64,000 nt of DNA from Cytophagales bacterium WSM2-2. GTDB lineage: Bacteria > Bacteroidota > Bacteroidia > Cytophagales > Cyclobacteriaceae. This document shows, one piece after another, positions 16,741 to 26,132 of the stretch. The translations under genes were made by a program, and so were the position numbers. Position 1 is the stretch's first letter; each line of letters begins with the position of its first letter. The notes beneath the pieces were generated by a model. It searched no databases, was not told where the DNA came from, and saw only the letters and a list, made by a program, of their open reading frames with translations. The stretch spans positions 248,001 through 312,000 of the forward strand of contig BNHL01000001.1 in the NCBI GenBank assembly GCA_015472025.1, given 5' to 3'.

Positions 16741-18174
16741 TTAAAACTCCGCATTCCCGGGGAATCTGGGAAACGGAATTACATCGCGGATATTCGTCAT
16801 GCCTGTAACAAACAAAATCAATCGCTCGAAGCCAAGTCCAAAACCGCTATGTGGGGCTGAACCAAATCTGCGTAGATCAAGATACCACCAAAGTTCTTTT
16901 TCCGGCAGCTTCATTTCGCGCACACGTTGCACCAGGTTTTCATAACGCTCTTCACGTTGCGAGCCACCGATGATCTCTCCTATTCCAGGGAAAAGCACGT
17001 CCATTGCCGCAACAGTCTTTCCATCTTCGTTCTGGCGCATGTAAAATGCCTTAATGCCTTTCGGATAATTGTAAAGGATCACCGGCTTCTTAAAATGCTT
17101 CTCGACTAAGTAGCGCTCATGTTCACTCTGTAAATCCACTCCCCAATCTTCAATGAGATACTGGAATTTTTTCTTTTTGTTAGGATTGGAGTTTTTCAAA
17201 ATGTCGATAGCTTCCGTGTAGCTCAACCGCTGAAAATCATTCTCCACTACAAATTTTAGTCTGTCTATCAAGCCGAGCTCGCTACGTTGGTCCTGAGGTT
17301 TGGCTGCTTCCTCCTCCTGTGCACGCTTGTTCAGAAACTCCAGATCGTCCGCACAATTATCAAGCGCATACTTAACCAGGTATTGCAAAAGATCAGTTGC
17401 CAGTTGCATGTTGTCGTGAATGTCGTAGAAAGCCATTTCAGGTTCGATCATCCAGAACTCCGCCAGGTGGCGTGTTGTATTTGAATTTTCAGCTCTGAAT
17501 GTCGGGCCGAAAGTATAAATGTCGCTCAGTGCAAGGGCGTAAGTTTCTCCTTCCAACTGGCCAGACACGGTCAGGTTGGTTTCTCGTCCAAAAAAATCCT
17601 GTTTGTGATCGATATGCCCCTGCTCATCACGCGGAGGTTTGTTGATATCCAGAGTTGTTACTCGGAACATGGCACCGGCACCTTCGGCATCCGAACCGGT
17701 AATCACCGGTGTGTGGATATAAAAGAATCCGCGGTCATTGAAAAATTTATGTACTGCAAACGCCATCGCGTGGCGAACCCGCATCACAGCCCCGAATGTG
17801 TTTGTACGTGCACGCAAGTGAGCGATCTCACGCAGAAACTCCATCGAATGTTTTTTGGGCTGTAACGGGAATTTTTCCGCATCGCTATCGCCCAGCACTT
17901 CGAGCTCTTTTACTTTTATTTCAACAGCCTGACCTTTAGCCGGGGAGGGAATCAGTTCTCCCGTGATCGAAAGACATGCCCCCGTGGTTATTCTTTTCAG
18001 TGTGCTCTCATCGAGACTATTGAGTTCCACTACAGCCTGGATATTATTTATTGTGGAGCCATCGTTGATGGCTATGAATTGGTTGTTTCTCAGTGTTCGT
18101 ACCCATCCCTGAACTTTCACGGTCTGACCGGCAGGCTGGGTTTTCAATAACTCTTTGATCTTGGTTCGCTTCAT
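16741..18174 (-). CDS. asnS: Asparagine-tRNA ligase
   Basis: A 477-residue class IIb aminoacyl-tRNA synthetase. The N-terminal OB fold ([22 protein letters not shown]) binds the anticodon. Class II motif 2 is [22 protein letters not shown], and motif 3 is [27 protein letters not shown]. Those residues favour AsnRS over the related aspartate and lysine enzymes. Start is ATG 18174 rather than the TTG four codons upstream. Confidence 0.95.
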   Translation of the reverse strand: MKRTKIKELLKTQPAGQTVKVQGWVRTLRNNQFIAINDGSTINNIQAVVELNSLDESTLKRITTGACLSITGELIPSPAKGQAVEIKVKELEVLGDSDAEKFPLQPKKHSMEFLREIAHLRARTNTFGAVMRVRHAMAFAVHKFFNDRGFFYIHTPVITGSDAEGAGAMFRVTTLDINKPPRDEQGHIDHKQDFFGRETNLTVSGQLEGETYALALSDIYTFGPTFRAENSNTTRHLAEFWMIEPEMAFYDIHDNMQLATDLLQYLVKYALDNCADDLEFLNKRAQEEEAAKPQDQRSELGLIDRLKFVVENDFQRLSYTEAIDILKNSNPNKKKKFQYLIEDWGVDLQSEHERYLVEKHFKKPVILYNYPKGIKAFYMRQNEDGKTVAAMDVLFPGIGEIIGGSQREERYENLVQRVREMKLPEKELWWYLDLRRFGSAPHSGFGLGFERLILFVTGMTNIRDVIPFPRFPGNAEF

Positions 18175-18202
18175 AAAAAAATTCAAACCACAAATCTATC
18201 TC

Positions 18203-18237
18203 GAAATTCGCAAATACAAATTCCAAAATTTCAAATT
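18203..18237. repeat. Degenerate 7-bp tandem repeat between asnS and rpoN
   Basis: Five consecutive heptamers can be read: GAAATTC, GCAAATA, CAAATTC, CAAAATT, TCAAATT, consensus near CAAATTC. It is AT-rich, so the periodicity could be partly chance. Arrays of the same period recur at 29.6, 30.0, 37.8 and 54.8 kb. The rest of the asnS-rpoN gap shows only two or three 8-mers of similar composition. Confidence 0.4.
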
Positions 18238-18354
18238 ATCCACTCAAAAGTGTGACAATCCGCTTGGGCGGTGTTACCAAATCGTCAAATCATCAATTTA
18301 TGATTCAACAGAATTATCAAATCAAATTGAAATTCTACCTTTACGTCCACACAT

Positions 18355-19842
18355 ATGCAAAAACTCAGTCTCAATCAGTCCCTTCAGCAGAAGCTATCGC
18401 CACAGCAGATACAGTTTATCAAGCTGTTGCAGGTGCCTACGGCTGAACTGGAAAGCCGGATTGAGGAAGAGCTGGAATTGAATCCCACCTTGGAAGAAGG
18501 TGAAGAGGGAGAGCCCGAACAAGAGACTGCAGAAACGCCTGAAGAGAGTCCTGAGAACGAAAATCAGGAAGCGCAAGAAACGAGCGAAACAAGTGATTCC
18601 AGTGATGAGATCGACATCAAGGATTACCTCCGTGATGACGATTATAACAGCTACAAGACTTACAATAGTGATGACGATGAGGAAGACGACCGTGAAATGC
18701 CCATCGCCACCGCTTCCACCCTGCACGAAGCCATGATGACCCAGCTCGGGTTCCTCGGATTAAATGAGAAACAAAATGCCATTGGCAAACAATTGGTCGG
18801 GAGCATTGAAGGTGACGGATATATTCGAAGGGATATTGAGTCGATTGTAAACGACCTTGCCTTTTCGCAGGGAATTGATACTAACCTGGAGGAAGTAGAG
18901 GGGATATTAAAAAAGATTCAAAGTTTCGATCCTTCCGGTATTGCGGCCCGGAACCTTCAGGAATGCCTGCTGCTGCAACTCGATCGCATGGACGATGGTC
19001 AGGATGTAGACGTGATTGTGGCAAAACGTATCCTCGGAGAATGCTATGAAGAGTTTACCAAAAAACATTACGCTAAAATCCTCAAGAAGCTTGATCTCGA
19101 TGACGAAGATTATATAAAGGATGCAATTGAACTGATTGTTCGATTGAATCCCAAGCCGGGTGGTGAAACTTCCGGTGGGATGGTTAAAAACCAATACGTT
19201 ATCCCCGATTTCATCCTGACGAATAACCACGGCAAAATTGAAGTCGCGCTAAACTCACGCAACGCACCGGAGCTTCGCGTAAGCCGCAGTTATTCGGAAA
19301 TGTTCCAGGCCTACGACAAGAGCGACAAAAAAGACAAGAAGCTGAAGGAAGCTGTTTCTTTCGTGAAGCAAAAGCTGGATGCAGCCCGTTGGTTCATCGA
19401 TGCGATTAAACAACGCCAGCAGACCTTGCTGAGAACGATGCGGGCGATCGTTGAATTTCAATTCGACTATTTCCTCGATGGCGATGAGACCAAACTCAAG
19501 CCAATGATCTTGAAAGATATTGCGGGCATGATCGGGATGGATATCTCCACCGTGAGCCGTGTGGCCAGCAGCAAAACCGTGCAGACCGACTTTGGCACTT
19601 TCCCATTGAAGTATTTTTTCTCAGAGGGAATCAGCACTGATTCGGGCGAAGAAGCCAGCAGCCGTGAAGTGAAGCAAATCATTAAAGACTTCATTAGCGA
19701 GGAGGACAAAAGCAAGCCTTACTCCGATGATAAACTGGAAGAGCTGCTGAATGAAAAAGGATACAATATCGCCAGGCGTACTGTTGCCAAGTACCGCGAG
19801 CAATTAAACATACCTGTGGCGCGGTTAAGAAAAGAGATGTGA
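18355..19842 (+). CDS. rpoN: RNA polymerase sigma-54 factor
   Basis: A 495-residue sigma-54. Region I is glutamine- and leucine-rich (MQKLSLNQSLQQKLSPQQIQFIKLLQ) and contacts enhancer-binding proteins. A long acidic region II lies at about residues 45-125. Core-binding and -12 helix-turn-helix regions follow. The RpoN box ARRTVAKYRE near the C-terminus reads the -24 element. This factor would serve the response regulator at 53.4 kb, whose target promoter appears at 53186-53201. It overlaps the next gene by 4 bases. Confidence 0.96.
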   Translation: MQKLSLNQSLQQKLSPQQIQFIKLLQVPTAELESRIEEELELNPTLEEGEEGEPEQETAETPEESPENENQEAQETSETSDSSDEIDIKDYLRDDDYNSYKTYNSDDDEEDDREMPIATASTLHEAMMTQLGFLGLNEKQNAIGKQLVGSIEGDGYIRRDIESIVNDLAFSQGIDTNLEEVEGILKKIQSFDPSGIAARNLQECLLLQLDRMDDGQDVDVIVAKRILGECYEEFTKKHYAKILKKLDLDDEDYIKDAIELIVRLNPKPGGETSGGMVKNQYVIPDFILTNNHGKIEVALNSRNAPELRVSRSYSEMFQAYDKSDKKDKKLKEAVSFVKQKLDAARWFIDAIKQRQQTLLRTMRAIVEFQFDYFLDGDETKLKPMILKDIAGMIGMDISTVSRVASSKTVQTDFGTFPLKYFFSEGISTDSGEEASSREVKQIIKDFISEEDKSKPYSDDKLEELLNEKGYNIARRTVAKYREQLNIPVARLRKEM

Positions 19843-20453
19843 GTGTGAGAGTTGCAGCCAAGATCATTTCGTTCGTTTTTCATCCTTTGCTCATCACCAC
19901 TTACCTGGTGCTGATGCTGGGGCTTTTCTTTCCGGCTATGCTCATGATCAGTAGGGCCAACCTGGTGCTACTGGCGTTGCTGGTGCTTGTCTTTACGTTC
20001 GTGATTCCTGCCGGCAACCTGCTTTTGTTCCGCTTCCTAGGAAGCATCAATTCCCTTCATCTGAAAACGCGTGAAGAACGGATTTGGCCTTTCATTTTTA
20101 TTTCATTGATGTATGGCTTCGTCACCTTCATTTTCTACTACAAGCTGCCATTCAATAGCAACTTTAACAAATTGCTTTTCATTATCACTGCGTTAGTGGT
20201 GACCGCTACCGTCATTACTTTTTTTATCAAAGTAAGCGTGCACAGCATGGCGATGTGCGGTTGGATCGGCATTCTACTCCCGTTAATTAAATTTTCACCG
20301 GCCTTACTTTGGCCAACGGCAACGATCATTGCTATCACCGGCCTGGTTATTTCCGCTCGCCTCACCCTAGATGCCCATACGCCTCGGGAAACACTGATTG
20401 GGGCAGTGGTCGGGGTCCTCGTGGGTTTTGGCGGGATGATTGTCATGTTTTAG
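19839..20453 (+). CDS. PAP2-like membrane protein
   Basis: A 204-residue protein with six likely membrane helices, starting at a GTG that overlaps the rpoN stop (GTGA). The segments VSVHSMAMCGWIGILLPL and ARLTLDAHTPRETLIGAVVGVLVGF resemble the end of PAP2 phosphatases, with SxxxH-like and AR...H elements. However, the classical KX6RP motif is not evident, so phosphatase activity is doubtful. Its substrate, if any, would be a lipid phosphate. Coupled translation with rpoN may be incidental. Confidence 0.55.
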   Translation: MSVRVAAKIISFVFHPLLITTYLVLMLGLFFPAMLMISRANLVLLALLVLVFTFVIPAGNLLLFRFLGSINSLHLKTREERIWPFIFISLMYGFVTFIFYYKLPFNSNFNKLLFIITALVVTATVITFFIKVSVHSMAMCGWIGILLPLIKFSPALLWPTATIIAITGLVISARLTLDAHTPRETLIGAVVGVLVGFGGMIVMF

Positions 20454-20574
20454 GTGCCACTCCGGTAAAAAGGCATAGCCGATCTGCGTCCTTGCCCCAA
20501 ATCATTTAATTTCTTAATTTGTAACTTGAGCCTTAGGCTCTTAGTCATTACGTTTCATTTAATTATCTAGTGCT

Positions 20575-20844
20575 ATGAACATTTTTGTTGCCCGATTGAA
20601 TTTCAAGACCAGGCGCGAAGACCTGGAAGCTGCTTTTGCCAAATTTGGCCAAGTAACATCGGCCAAGATTGTAAAGGACCGTGATACCGGCCGCTCGAAA
20701 GGGTTTGGCTTCGTGGAAATGGCGAATGATGAAGAAGGACAGAAAGCGATTGCCGCCCTAAACGAAACTGAACTTGACGGACGTGTGATCGTAGTGAAAC
20801 CCGCTAACCCAAAGGCGCCAGGTGACTCCAGGCAAGACGGTTAA
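20575..20844 (+). CDS. Small RRM RNA-binding protein
   Basis: An 89-residue protein that is a single RNA recognition motif. RNP2 is IFVARL near the N-terminus and RNP1 is KGFGFVEM near residue 42. Bacteroidota and cyanobacteria carry such one-domain proteins, which bind single-stranded RNA. A short perfect hairpin (GAGCCTTAGGCTC, about 20528-20540) lies in the leader, 35 bases before the start, and could be a binding or control site. A strong terminator follows. Confidence 0.92.
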   Translation: MNIFVARLNFKTRREDLEAAFAKFGQVTSAKIVKDRDTGRSKGFGFVEMANDEEGQKAIAALNETELDGRVIVVKPANPKAPGDSRQDG

Positions 20845-20874
20845 TTGACGCGATCCAGAAATTCATTCATAAAA

Positions 20875-20906
20875 AAGGCTGTCTATTTGGACAGCCTTAT
20901 TTTTTT
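20875..20906 (+). terminator. Rho-independent terminator after the RRM gene
   Basis: Stem AAGGCTGTC (20875-20883) with GACAGCCTT (20890-20898), loop TATTTG, then a run of Ts. The A-run on the left side would let it also stop the convergent DoxX transcript. Confidence 0.9.
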
Positions 20907-20918
20907 CCGTGGGTAATC

Positions 20919-21377
20919 TCAGGTTGTTTTATTAAGCATGGCTTTCTCTTTTCTCCTTTTCTCATCAATGGAGAATTTTCCAGCTCCGAAAACCATAAAA
21001 ACGAACAGTCCAAACAGAATAATCAAAGAAATTTCCAGTTCCATGTGGCTACCCAGCGATAAGAATCCTCTGGGGGCATTTACCCAGATTACTGCACCAA
21101 CTAGTATCGGTAACTGAACGGCACACATAATTCGTGTCAACAAGCCCAGTGCAATAAGCGGGCCGCACAACACGTGTGCAAATACGATGTAATGCGCAAT
21201 GGATGCACCGGTGAAAGCCATGTTTGTTCCTTGCACAGTCGTCTGAAGATCCTCGATGTTGTTGAGGAAACTGAATCCTTTGTAGGTGATGTAACAACCC
21301 AGGGCGATTCGAAAGATGTCAAGCCAACCAGGGCGATGTGAATTGCCCCAGTCTTCGATTTTGGTAATCATATTCAT
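20919..21377 (-). CDS. DoxX family membrane protein
   Basis: A 152-residue protein with four membrane helices and the DoxX-like pattern: WLDIFRIALGCYITYKGFSFL at helix 1, HYIVFAHVLCGPLIALGLLTR at helix 2, VGAVIWVN and LEISLIILFGLFVFMVFG. The family sits in the inner membrane and has loose links to redox stress; no specific substrate is known. Either of two in-frame ATGs two codons apart could be the start. Confidence 0.75.
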   Translation of the reverse strand: MNMITKIEDWGNSHRPGWLDIFRIALGCYITYKGFSFLNNIEDLQTTVQGTNMAFTGASIAHYIVFAHVLCGPLIALGLLTRIMCAVQLPILVGAVIWVNAPRGFLSLGSHMELEISLIILFGLFVFMVFGAGKFSIDEKRRKEKAMLNKTT

Positions 21378-21460
21378 AGCACAGGGGATTATTGTGTGTT
21401 ACAAAGTTTACCAAATTTTGAGGAGAAAGACAATGAAAATCGAAAGAGAAACAAGCGTGC

Positions 21461-22678
21461 TTATTTCTCTTTCATCATTCGAACGGTAAAGAACCCAAGC
21501 ACCGCAATTACCACTCCCATCAGGATCCAAAGCCACATTTTGTTCTTTATCAAAGGGGATACGGGAGGTTGCTCTATGATCAATTTTTCTTCCTCTCCCG
21601 GGTTTATTGCCGGTGCTTGCTGTGGAATTTTGTCTTTGAAATGAACCAGGTCATACTCCGGAGTACCAAGTCTCCAATTTCCATAGTAGAGGTAGTGTGT
21701 ACCTTTCTTCATCCTGGCTGTCAATTCAATTTTAGGACTGAAAAAAGAAATGTCTTTCACGTGAAGAGAAGGATTATCACCATCGTCAATGACTATCCTC
21801 ATTTTTTTTGCAGGCACGTAGCTAAAAGTAAATGTGTTGGAGTCCAGTGAAGTAAAATATCCCTGAGTTATCGTTTCGTAAATGTACTGCCAGCCCTTGG
21901 GCGTACTGGTGCTGTCCGAAATTCGCTCCAACCGAAATGATCTGTAGAAATCAGTGCGTTCATCAATGCTGACATTCATACTTACAATTGGTTTGGCATC
22001 CCTGAGTTTGACTTCAATAGTGGTACGTTTTGATTTTTTATTGACGTCTGCTTCCCACGAAGATTCCACTTCAGAAAGAATTCCTGGAACCACAGTTTCT
22101 TTTTTAATAGTGGCTGATGTCAGTGTAAGTGTTTTATTCATCTTCAACGCGATCCGCAGAAAACGAAAATTCTGTGTACTGAAATGAATTTTACCCGAAT
22201 AAAAGTGAATGTCCTGGTTGTCAATGGAAATAATCCTCTGGTTCTTCGTTATCTCATACCATTCTTTCTGATCATTGCTTCCCTGGAGTGAAGCGTATCC
22301 GTCAAAATTAGATTCACTGAAAGAAAGGTCTAAGAAATTGACTTCTGCATTCTTCGGTAGTTCCAGTGAAATAAATTGTCGTCCATCTCGCCTGCTCTGA
22401 TTGAAAATTTTTGCATTGAATGTTTCTTCAGTTACTTCTTTCTCCCGGATACTCAAAACATACGGGGCTTCAGTCGTATCCTTTTCTATGAACTGGTAAA
22501 TCCGGATGTCAGAGAAGTCGTTTCTCAGATTTCTAAAAGCATCCCCGGGCAAAACAAGAGAATACCAACCCGAATCATTGACTTCAAGTTTCCTTCTGAA
22601 GTGAAAGTCTTTTACTTGTGAAGAACATTCAATTGTGAATATCCCGACAATGATTAACAACAGAAACAGAATTTTCAT
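21461..22678 (-). CDS. DUF3999-type periplasmic protein
   Basis: A 405-residue protein with an N-terminal signal sequence (MKILFLLLIIVGIFTIECSSQ), a large beta-rich body that resembles DUF3999, and one C-terminal membrane helix at about residues 380-398 followed by a short basic tail. DUF3999 genes are typically paired with DUF2339 genes, and here the ATG of this gene overlaps the stop of the DUF2339 gene by 4 bases. Function is unknown. The pairing suggests a two-part envelope complex. Confidence 0.7.
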   Translation of the reverse strand: MKILFLLLIIVGIFTIECSSQVKDFHFRRKLEVNDSGWYSLVLPGDAFRNLRNDFSDIRIYQFIEKDTTEAPYVLSIREKEVTEETFNAKIFNQSRRDGRQFISLELPKNAEVNFLDLSFSESNFDGYASLQGSNDQKEWYEITKNQRIISIDNQDIHFYSGKIHFSTQNFRFLRIALKMNKTLTLTSATIKKETVVPGILSEVESSWEADVNKKSKRTTIEVKLRDAKPIVSMNVSIDERTDFYRSFRLERISDSTSTPKGWQYIYETITQGYFTSLDSNTFTFSYVPAKKMRIVIDDGDNPSLHVKDISFFSPKIELTARMKKGTHYLYYGNWRLGTPEYDLVHFKDKIPQQAPAINPGEEEKLIIEQPPVSPLIKNKMWLWILMGVVIAVLGFFTVRMMKEK

Positions 22679-25011
22679 GGCTGTGATGACTTTTTAACTT
22701 TATTATACAAGAAGGAAGCGATGAGCATCAATACTCCCAGGATAATCATAACAATAGTCTTTGCGATTGTGCTCATATCTGCCATATCATATAAGAAGAG
22801 TTTTAGAATTGTGATCGAAAATAACACGATGGCCATCACCCTGAGTTCTTTTAATTTTTGTTTGAGCCCGATAACAATCAGCATAAGCGCATAGGCGCCC
22901 CACAAAATACTCAAGCCCAATTTTAAGCTTTCATGTATTCCTCCCAATTCCAGCAAGTTTACAAGCTCACTGCTGAGGACAGCTAAAATAAAAATATGAA
23001 GTAAAGTAACTTCGATTGCTCTCAGTGTCGCATTGAACAATGCATTTTTCATGTGCTGCCGGTTAACCCCAACCAAAGGCAACATGAACAAATAGCTCAG
23101 GTAGCGGATACCGATATGTCTGAAATCACGGAAGTAAAACCTTACATCGGTCTGGTTGATGTAGCTCGTACGTAAACTCGCCAGGCTTACTAATCCTACA
23201 ACAACAAAAAGGAAAAGGATGAATGCATTGAAACTGGTACACACAATTGTCAGCTTGTCATTTTTAATGAATCGTTGGTTTGCGAGGCTAATAGCAATTC
23301 CAAAAATTGCGGAATAAATCAGAAGGAAAAGAATTTTAAAATTATTCAGGTCATAATCCCAAATAGGATATGGATCGTATCCCTGCCCCGAATAAACCAT
23401 GACCTCAGAGTCGATATAACGTTGTTGCCAGAAGGTGAATATCTCTTTGTAAAAAGCAAAGTATAAAATCAGAGCACTTAGAGTCGCCATGACCCAGGAG
23501 AAGACAAGCGATATCTCGTCAGAGGAAGCTTTGAGAGAATTGCTGAAATTCAGTTTCAATATCCAGCCGAAAGCAGCCAGCACAAGGACCGAAGTGAGAA
23601 AATGAATATTGAGGAACATCCGTACAAAATATTCCGGTTGGTCTTTTGCATAAAGGTCATATCCTTTCCAGTCATCCATCAGACTGCCGATGGTAAGAAG
23701 GACAAGGGCATAGGAAAGGCGCTCGAATACGACAAGCGATTTTGTCCTGCCAATCCAGAAAAGAAGAGCCGACTCGCCAGCCCAAATCAAAGTCACCCAA
23801 TTGCCATTAAGCTGAACCGGGACAGCCAGCGTGAGGTAGACGAGCACCATTCCGGCAACGAGGTAAAAAGTTTCCCTAGTAACTTCTTTTCTCTTGAACA
23901 CGACTGCGCAGGCAATGAAATGAAGAACAGCATTAAACACCGTGAACAACCCAAGAAATAAATCTCCTTTCTCATGATCATCTATGGACGCATATCCGAA
24001 TCCATAATAAATAAAGGAGTTAGCCAGGAGCAACGCGATATCAGTCAATTTGAAAGGCTCGCCTTGAATTAATTTGTAAGCCAGGAACGTGATGTAAAAC
24101 GTGATGAAGAAGATCGTTGAAAAAGCCAGACTTGTCCACAAGTGACTCTGTACAGAAAACCGATCCATATACCAAAATGCAAATATGATCCACGTCAATG
24201 CAAATGCAGTATAGTACAAAGCCTTCCACGTTTTCTTAAACGCAAGCACCAGGATTCCTGCATTGACAATTGTGATGTATGAAAAAAGAATGATCACCCT
24301 GCCCGAGCCATCGCTCAGCAGGAAAGGCACGCCATACGCACCAACAAGGCCGATGATGGCTATTACTTTTTGATCGTATTGCAGCGATGCAAATACAGTG
24401 AATGCTGTAAAGAGCACCATCATCGCAAAAGCCAGGCCTTGCGGAATAAGTGCATAGAAATCATAAGCGGCAAAAGTGATAAAGTAAAGAGATGCCATCG
24501 CACCACTTAAAATCACAGCACTGAAAGTTCTGTAGTTAGCCTTCAGTTTGAAGGCGACCAACACCATCGCAACACCCATTACGTATCCCAGGAAAATTCG
24601 AGTAACCGGATTGATAAGGTTATGGTCAATAGAATACTTGACTCCGTAACTGATACCCAAAACCAAAATGGCGATACCGATCTTATTCAGGAGGTTTGTA
24701 CCTATGAACTCTTCCAGCGGAGTCTTTTCCTTGGCAACGGCGGGCGTTACAGGGCCGTCTTTGGCTGCTTCTGCCGCCGGTGTTGTCTTCTTAAGTTCTT
24801 TAACAAATTCAATTCTTTCATTTGAGCGCGTTTCTTCTTTTGGAATATCTTTTTTGACCTCAAGCTCTGTTTTTTGATCCGCTGATTTTTGAGTCTTCAA
24901 CTGATAAGCGGAAAGCCGGAGTTTATGCAGTTCATTTTGCAGGTCTTCCTGCTGGCGGGCGAGCTGATCCAGCTTCTTTATAAAATAGTCAATCTGATTT
25001 TGGTCTTCCAT
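22675..25011 (-). CDS. DUF2339 polytopic membrane protein
   Basis: A 778-residue protein. The N-terminus is a coiled coil (QIDYFIKKLDQLARQQEDLQNELHKLRL) and charged linker of about 100 residues. About twenty or more membrane helices follow, beginning with LEEFIGTNLLNKIGIAILVLGISYGVKYSID, the DUF2339 signature. No transport or catalytic motif is obvious. It is first in a two-gene operon with the DUF3999-like gene. Confidence 0.8.
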   Translation of the reverse strand: MEDQNQIDYFIKKLDQLARQQEDLQNELHKLRLSAYQLKTQKSADQKTELEVKKDIPKEETRSNERIEFVKELKKTTPAAEAAKDGPVTPAVAKEKTPLEEFIGTNLLNKIGIAILVLGISYGVKYSIDHNLINPVTRIFLGYVMGVAMVLVAFKLKANYRTFSAVILSGAMASLYFITFAAYDFYALIPQGLAFAMMVLFTAFTVFASLQYDQKVIAIIGLVGAYGVPFLLSDGSGRVIILFSYITIVNAGILVLAFKKTWKALYYTAFALTWIIFAFWYMDRFSVQSHLWTSLAFSTIFFITFYITFLAYKLIQGEPFKLTDIALLLANSFIYYGFGYASIDDHEKGDLFLGLFTVFNAVLHFIACAVVFKRKEVTRETFYLVAGMVLVYLTLAVPVQLNGNWVTLIWAGESALLFWIGRTKSLVVFERLSYALVLLTIGSLMDDWKGYDLYAKDQPEYFVRMFLNIHFLTSVLVLAAFGWILKLNFSNSLKASSDEISLVFSWVMATLSALILYFAFYKEIFTFWQQRYIDSEVMVYSGQGYDPYPIWDYDLNNFKILFLLIYSAIFGIAISLANQRFIKNDKLTIVCTSFNAFILFLFVVVGLVSLASLRTSYINQTDVRFYFRDFRHIGIRYLSYLFMLPLVGVNRQHMKNALFNATLRAIEVTLLHIFILAVLSSELVNLLELGGIHESLKLGLSILWGAYALMLIVIGLKQKLKELRVMAIVLFSITILKLFLYDMADMSTIAKTIVMIILGVLMLIASFLYNKVKKSSQP

Positions 25012-25170
25012 AGGTTTGGTTGGTTACCACAAATAATGCACATTAAAATAGTATCTTTTCTTCTAATCATCTTCATCGGCCAATTTGACTGTGTGGCTGA
25101 TAGAGTAAAATTATCAGAGAGGGTTTTTGTAGTATTTGATATAAGTCAAAAAATTGGGACATTTTTAATT

Positions 25171-26022
25171 TCACCCAAGATACCCGGTCGGCTGCTTGCC
25201 TGTTACTTTTTTGAAAATGCGGTTGAAGTTGGAAAGATTATTGAATCCTGATTGATAACACACGTCCTGAACAGATAAATCTTTATTGATCAGCAATCGA
25301 CATGCATTACTGACGCGCACTTCATTCAGGAATGACGTATAAGTCTTCATCGTATGAATCTTAAAATAACGGCAGAATGCTTCCACGGACAAGTTGGCAA
25401 CATCGGCTACTTCTTGCAAATAGATTTTGCGGTGACTTTCTCGAAATGTAAACTGCAATATCGAATTCATCCGCTTTCCGTCCTCCGGCTTAATGCCTTC
25501 ATCAAAGGCCGAAACGGCTAATGGCTTTCCTTTCGCTGTCGTCAGTTTTTTCAGTAGAGAGAAAAAAACAACCAGCTTATCAACTCCGGTGGCATCTTTC
25601 ATCCGGTAAATGATCTCCATGATTTCGACTTTTGCCTTACCAAAAATTTGCAGCCCCCGTGAGCTACGTCCTGTAAATTTCTTGACTGATTTCATCTCGT
25701 CCAATTGCCAGAAAGCGCTACCCAGATAATTTTCGTTAAAGTAAATTGAGATCGCCCGCGATTTAAGTTTCGATTTCGGTTGAAAATAAGTTGCATCGCT
25801 CCTGAAAACATGAGGCTGCCCACTTCCGATAATGTAAAGGTCTCCGGGTGCAAAACGCCCCACATAGTCACCTGCAATTAAGGTCCCCTCCCCTTCTTCG
25901 ATCAACATAATCTGAATTTCCGGATGCTGGTGAAGCTCGTCATAAAAATGGCTTCCACGGTCCATCTGAAAACGGAACGCCTCTTTTTTAACCTGGGGAA
26001 CATTGAATGCAACTACTTTCAT
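25171..26022 (-). CDS. AraC family regulator, likely of hydroxyproline catabolism
   Basis: A 283-residue transcription factor. An N-terminal cupin sensor domain (about residues 20-120, HFYDELHQHPEIQIMLIEEGEGTLIAGDY) is followed by two C-terminal helix-turn-helix motifs (about 185-283). The latter include YLQEVADVANLSVEAFCRYFKIHTMKTYTSFLNEVRV and SVQDVCYQSGFNNLSNFNRIFKKVTGKQPTGY. It is divergent from the hydroxyproline operon, with 110 bases between the two starts, so it is the likely local regulator (inference). Confidence 0.85.
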   Translation of the reverse strand: MKVVAFNVPQVKKEAFRFQMDRGSHFYDELHQHPEIQIMLIEEGEGTLIAGDYVGRFAPGDLYIIGSGQPHVFRSDATYFQPKSKLKSRAISIYFNENYLGSAFWQLDEMKSVKKFTGRSSRGLQIFGKAKVEIMEIIYRMKDATGVDKLVVFFSLLKKLTTAKGKPLAVSAFDEGIKPEDGKRMNSILQFTFRESHRKIYLQEVADVANLSVEAFCRYFKIHTMKTYTSFLNEVRVSNACRLLINKDLSVQDVCYQSGFNNLSNFNRIFKKVTGKQPTGYLG

Positions 26023-26102
26023 GTAAGCGGGCCAAAATCCCGGATGTCAAAATAGTATCAGTATTGGATATATTCAAATGAATATTCAGGCTTCATCTGC
26101 CC

Positions 26103-26110
26103 TATCTTTG
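26103..26110 (+). promoter_or_regulatory. -7 promoter box of the hydroxyproline operon
   Basis: TATCTTTG fits the Bacteroidota -7 consensus TAnnTTTG. Transcription would start about 5-8 bases later. That excludes the ATG at 26112 and supports ATG 26133 as the start of the first gene. A -33 TTTG element is not clear, which would fit a promoter that needs the AraC activator. Confidence 0.55.
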
Positions 26111-26132
26111 TATGAACAAAATCACTTTTTAT

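Noticed and set aside
26112..26132. Upstream ATG of the DapA-family gene
   Set aside because: It sits 2 bases after the -7 promoter box, before the expected transcription start, and adds seven residues not typical of the family.
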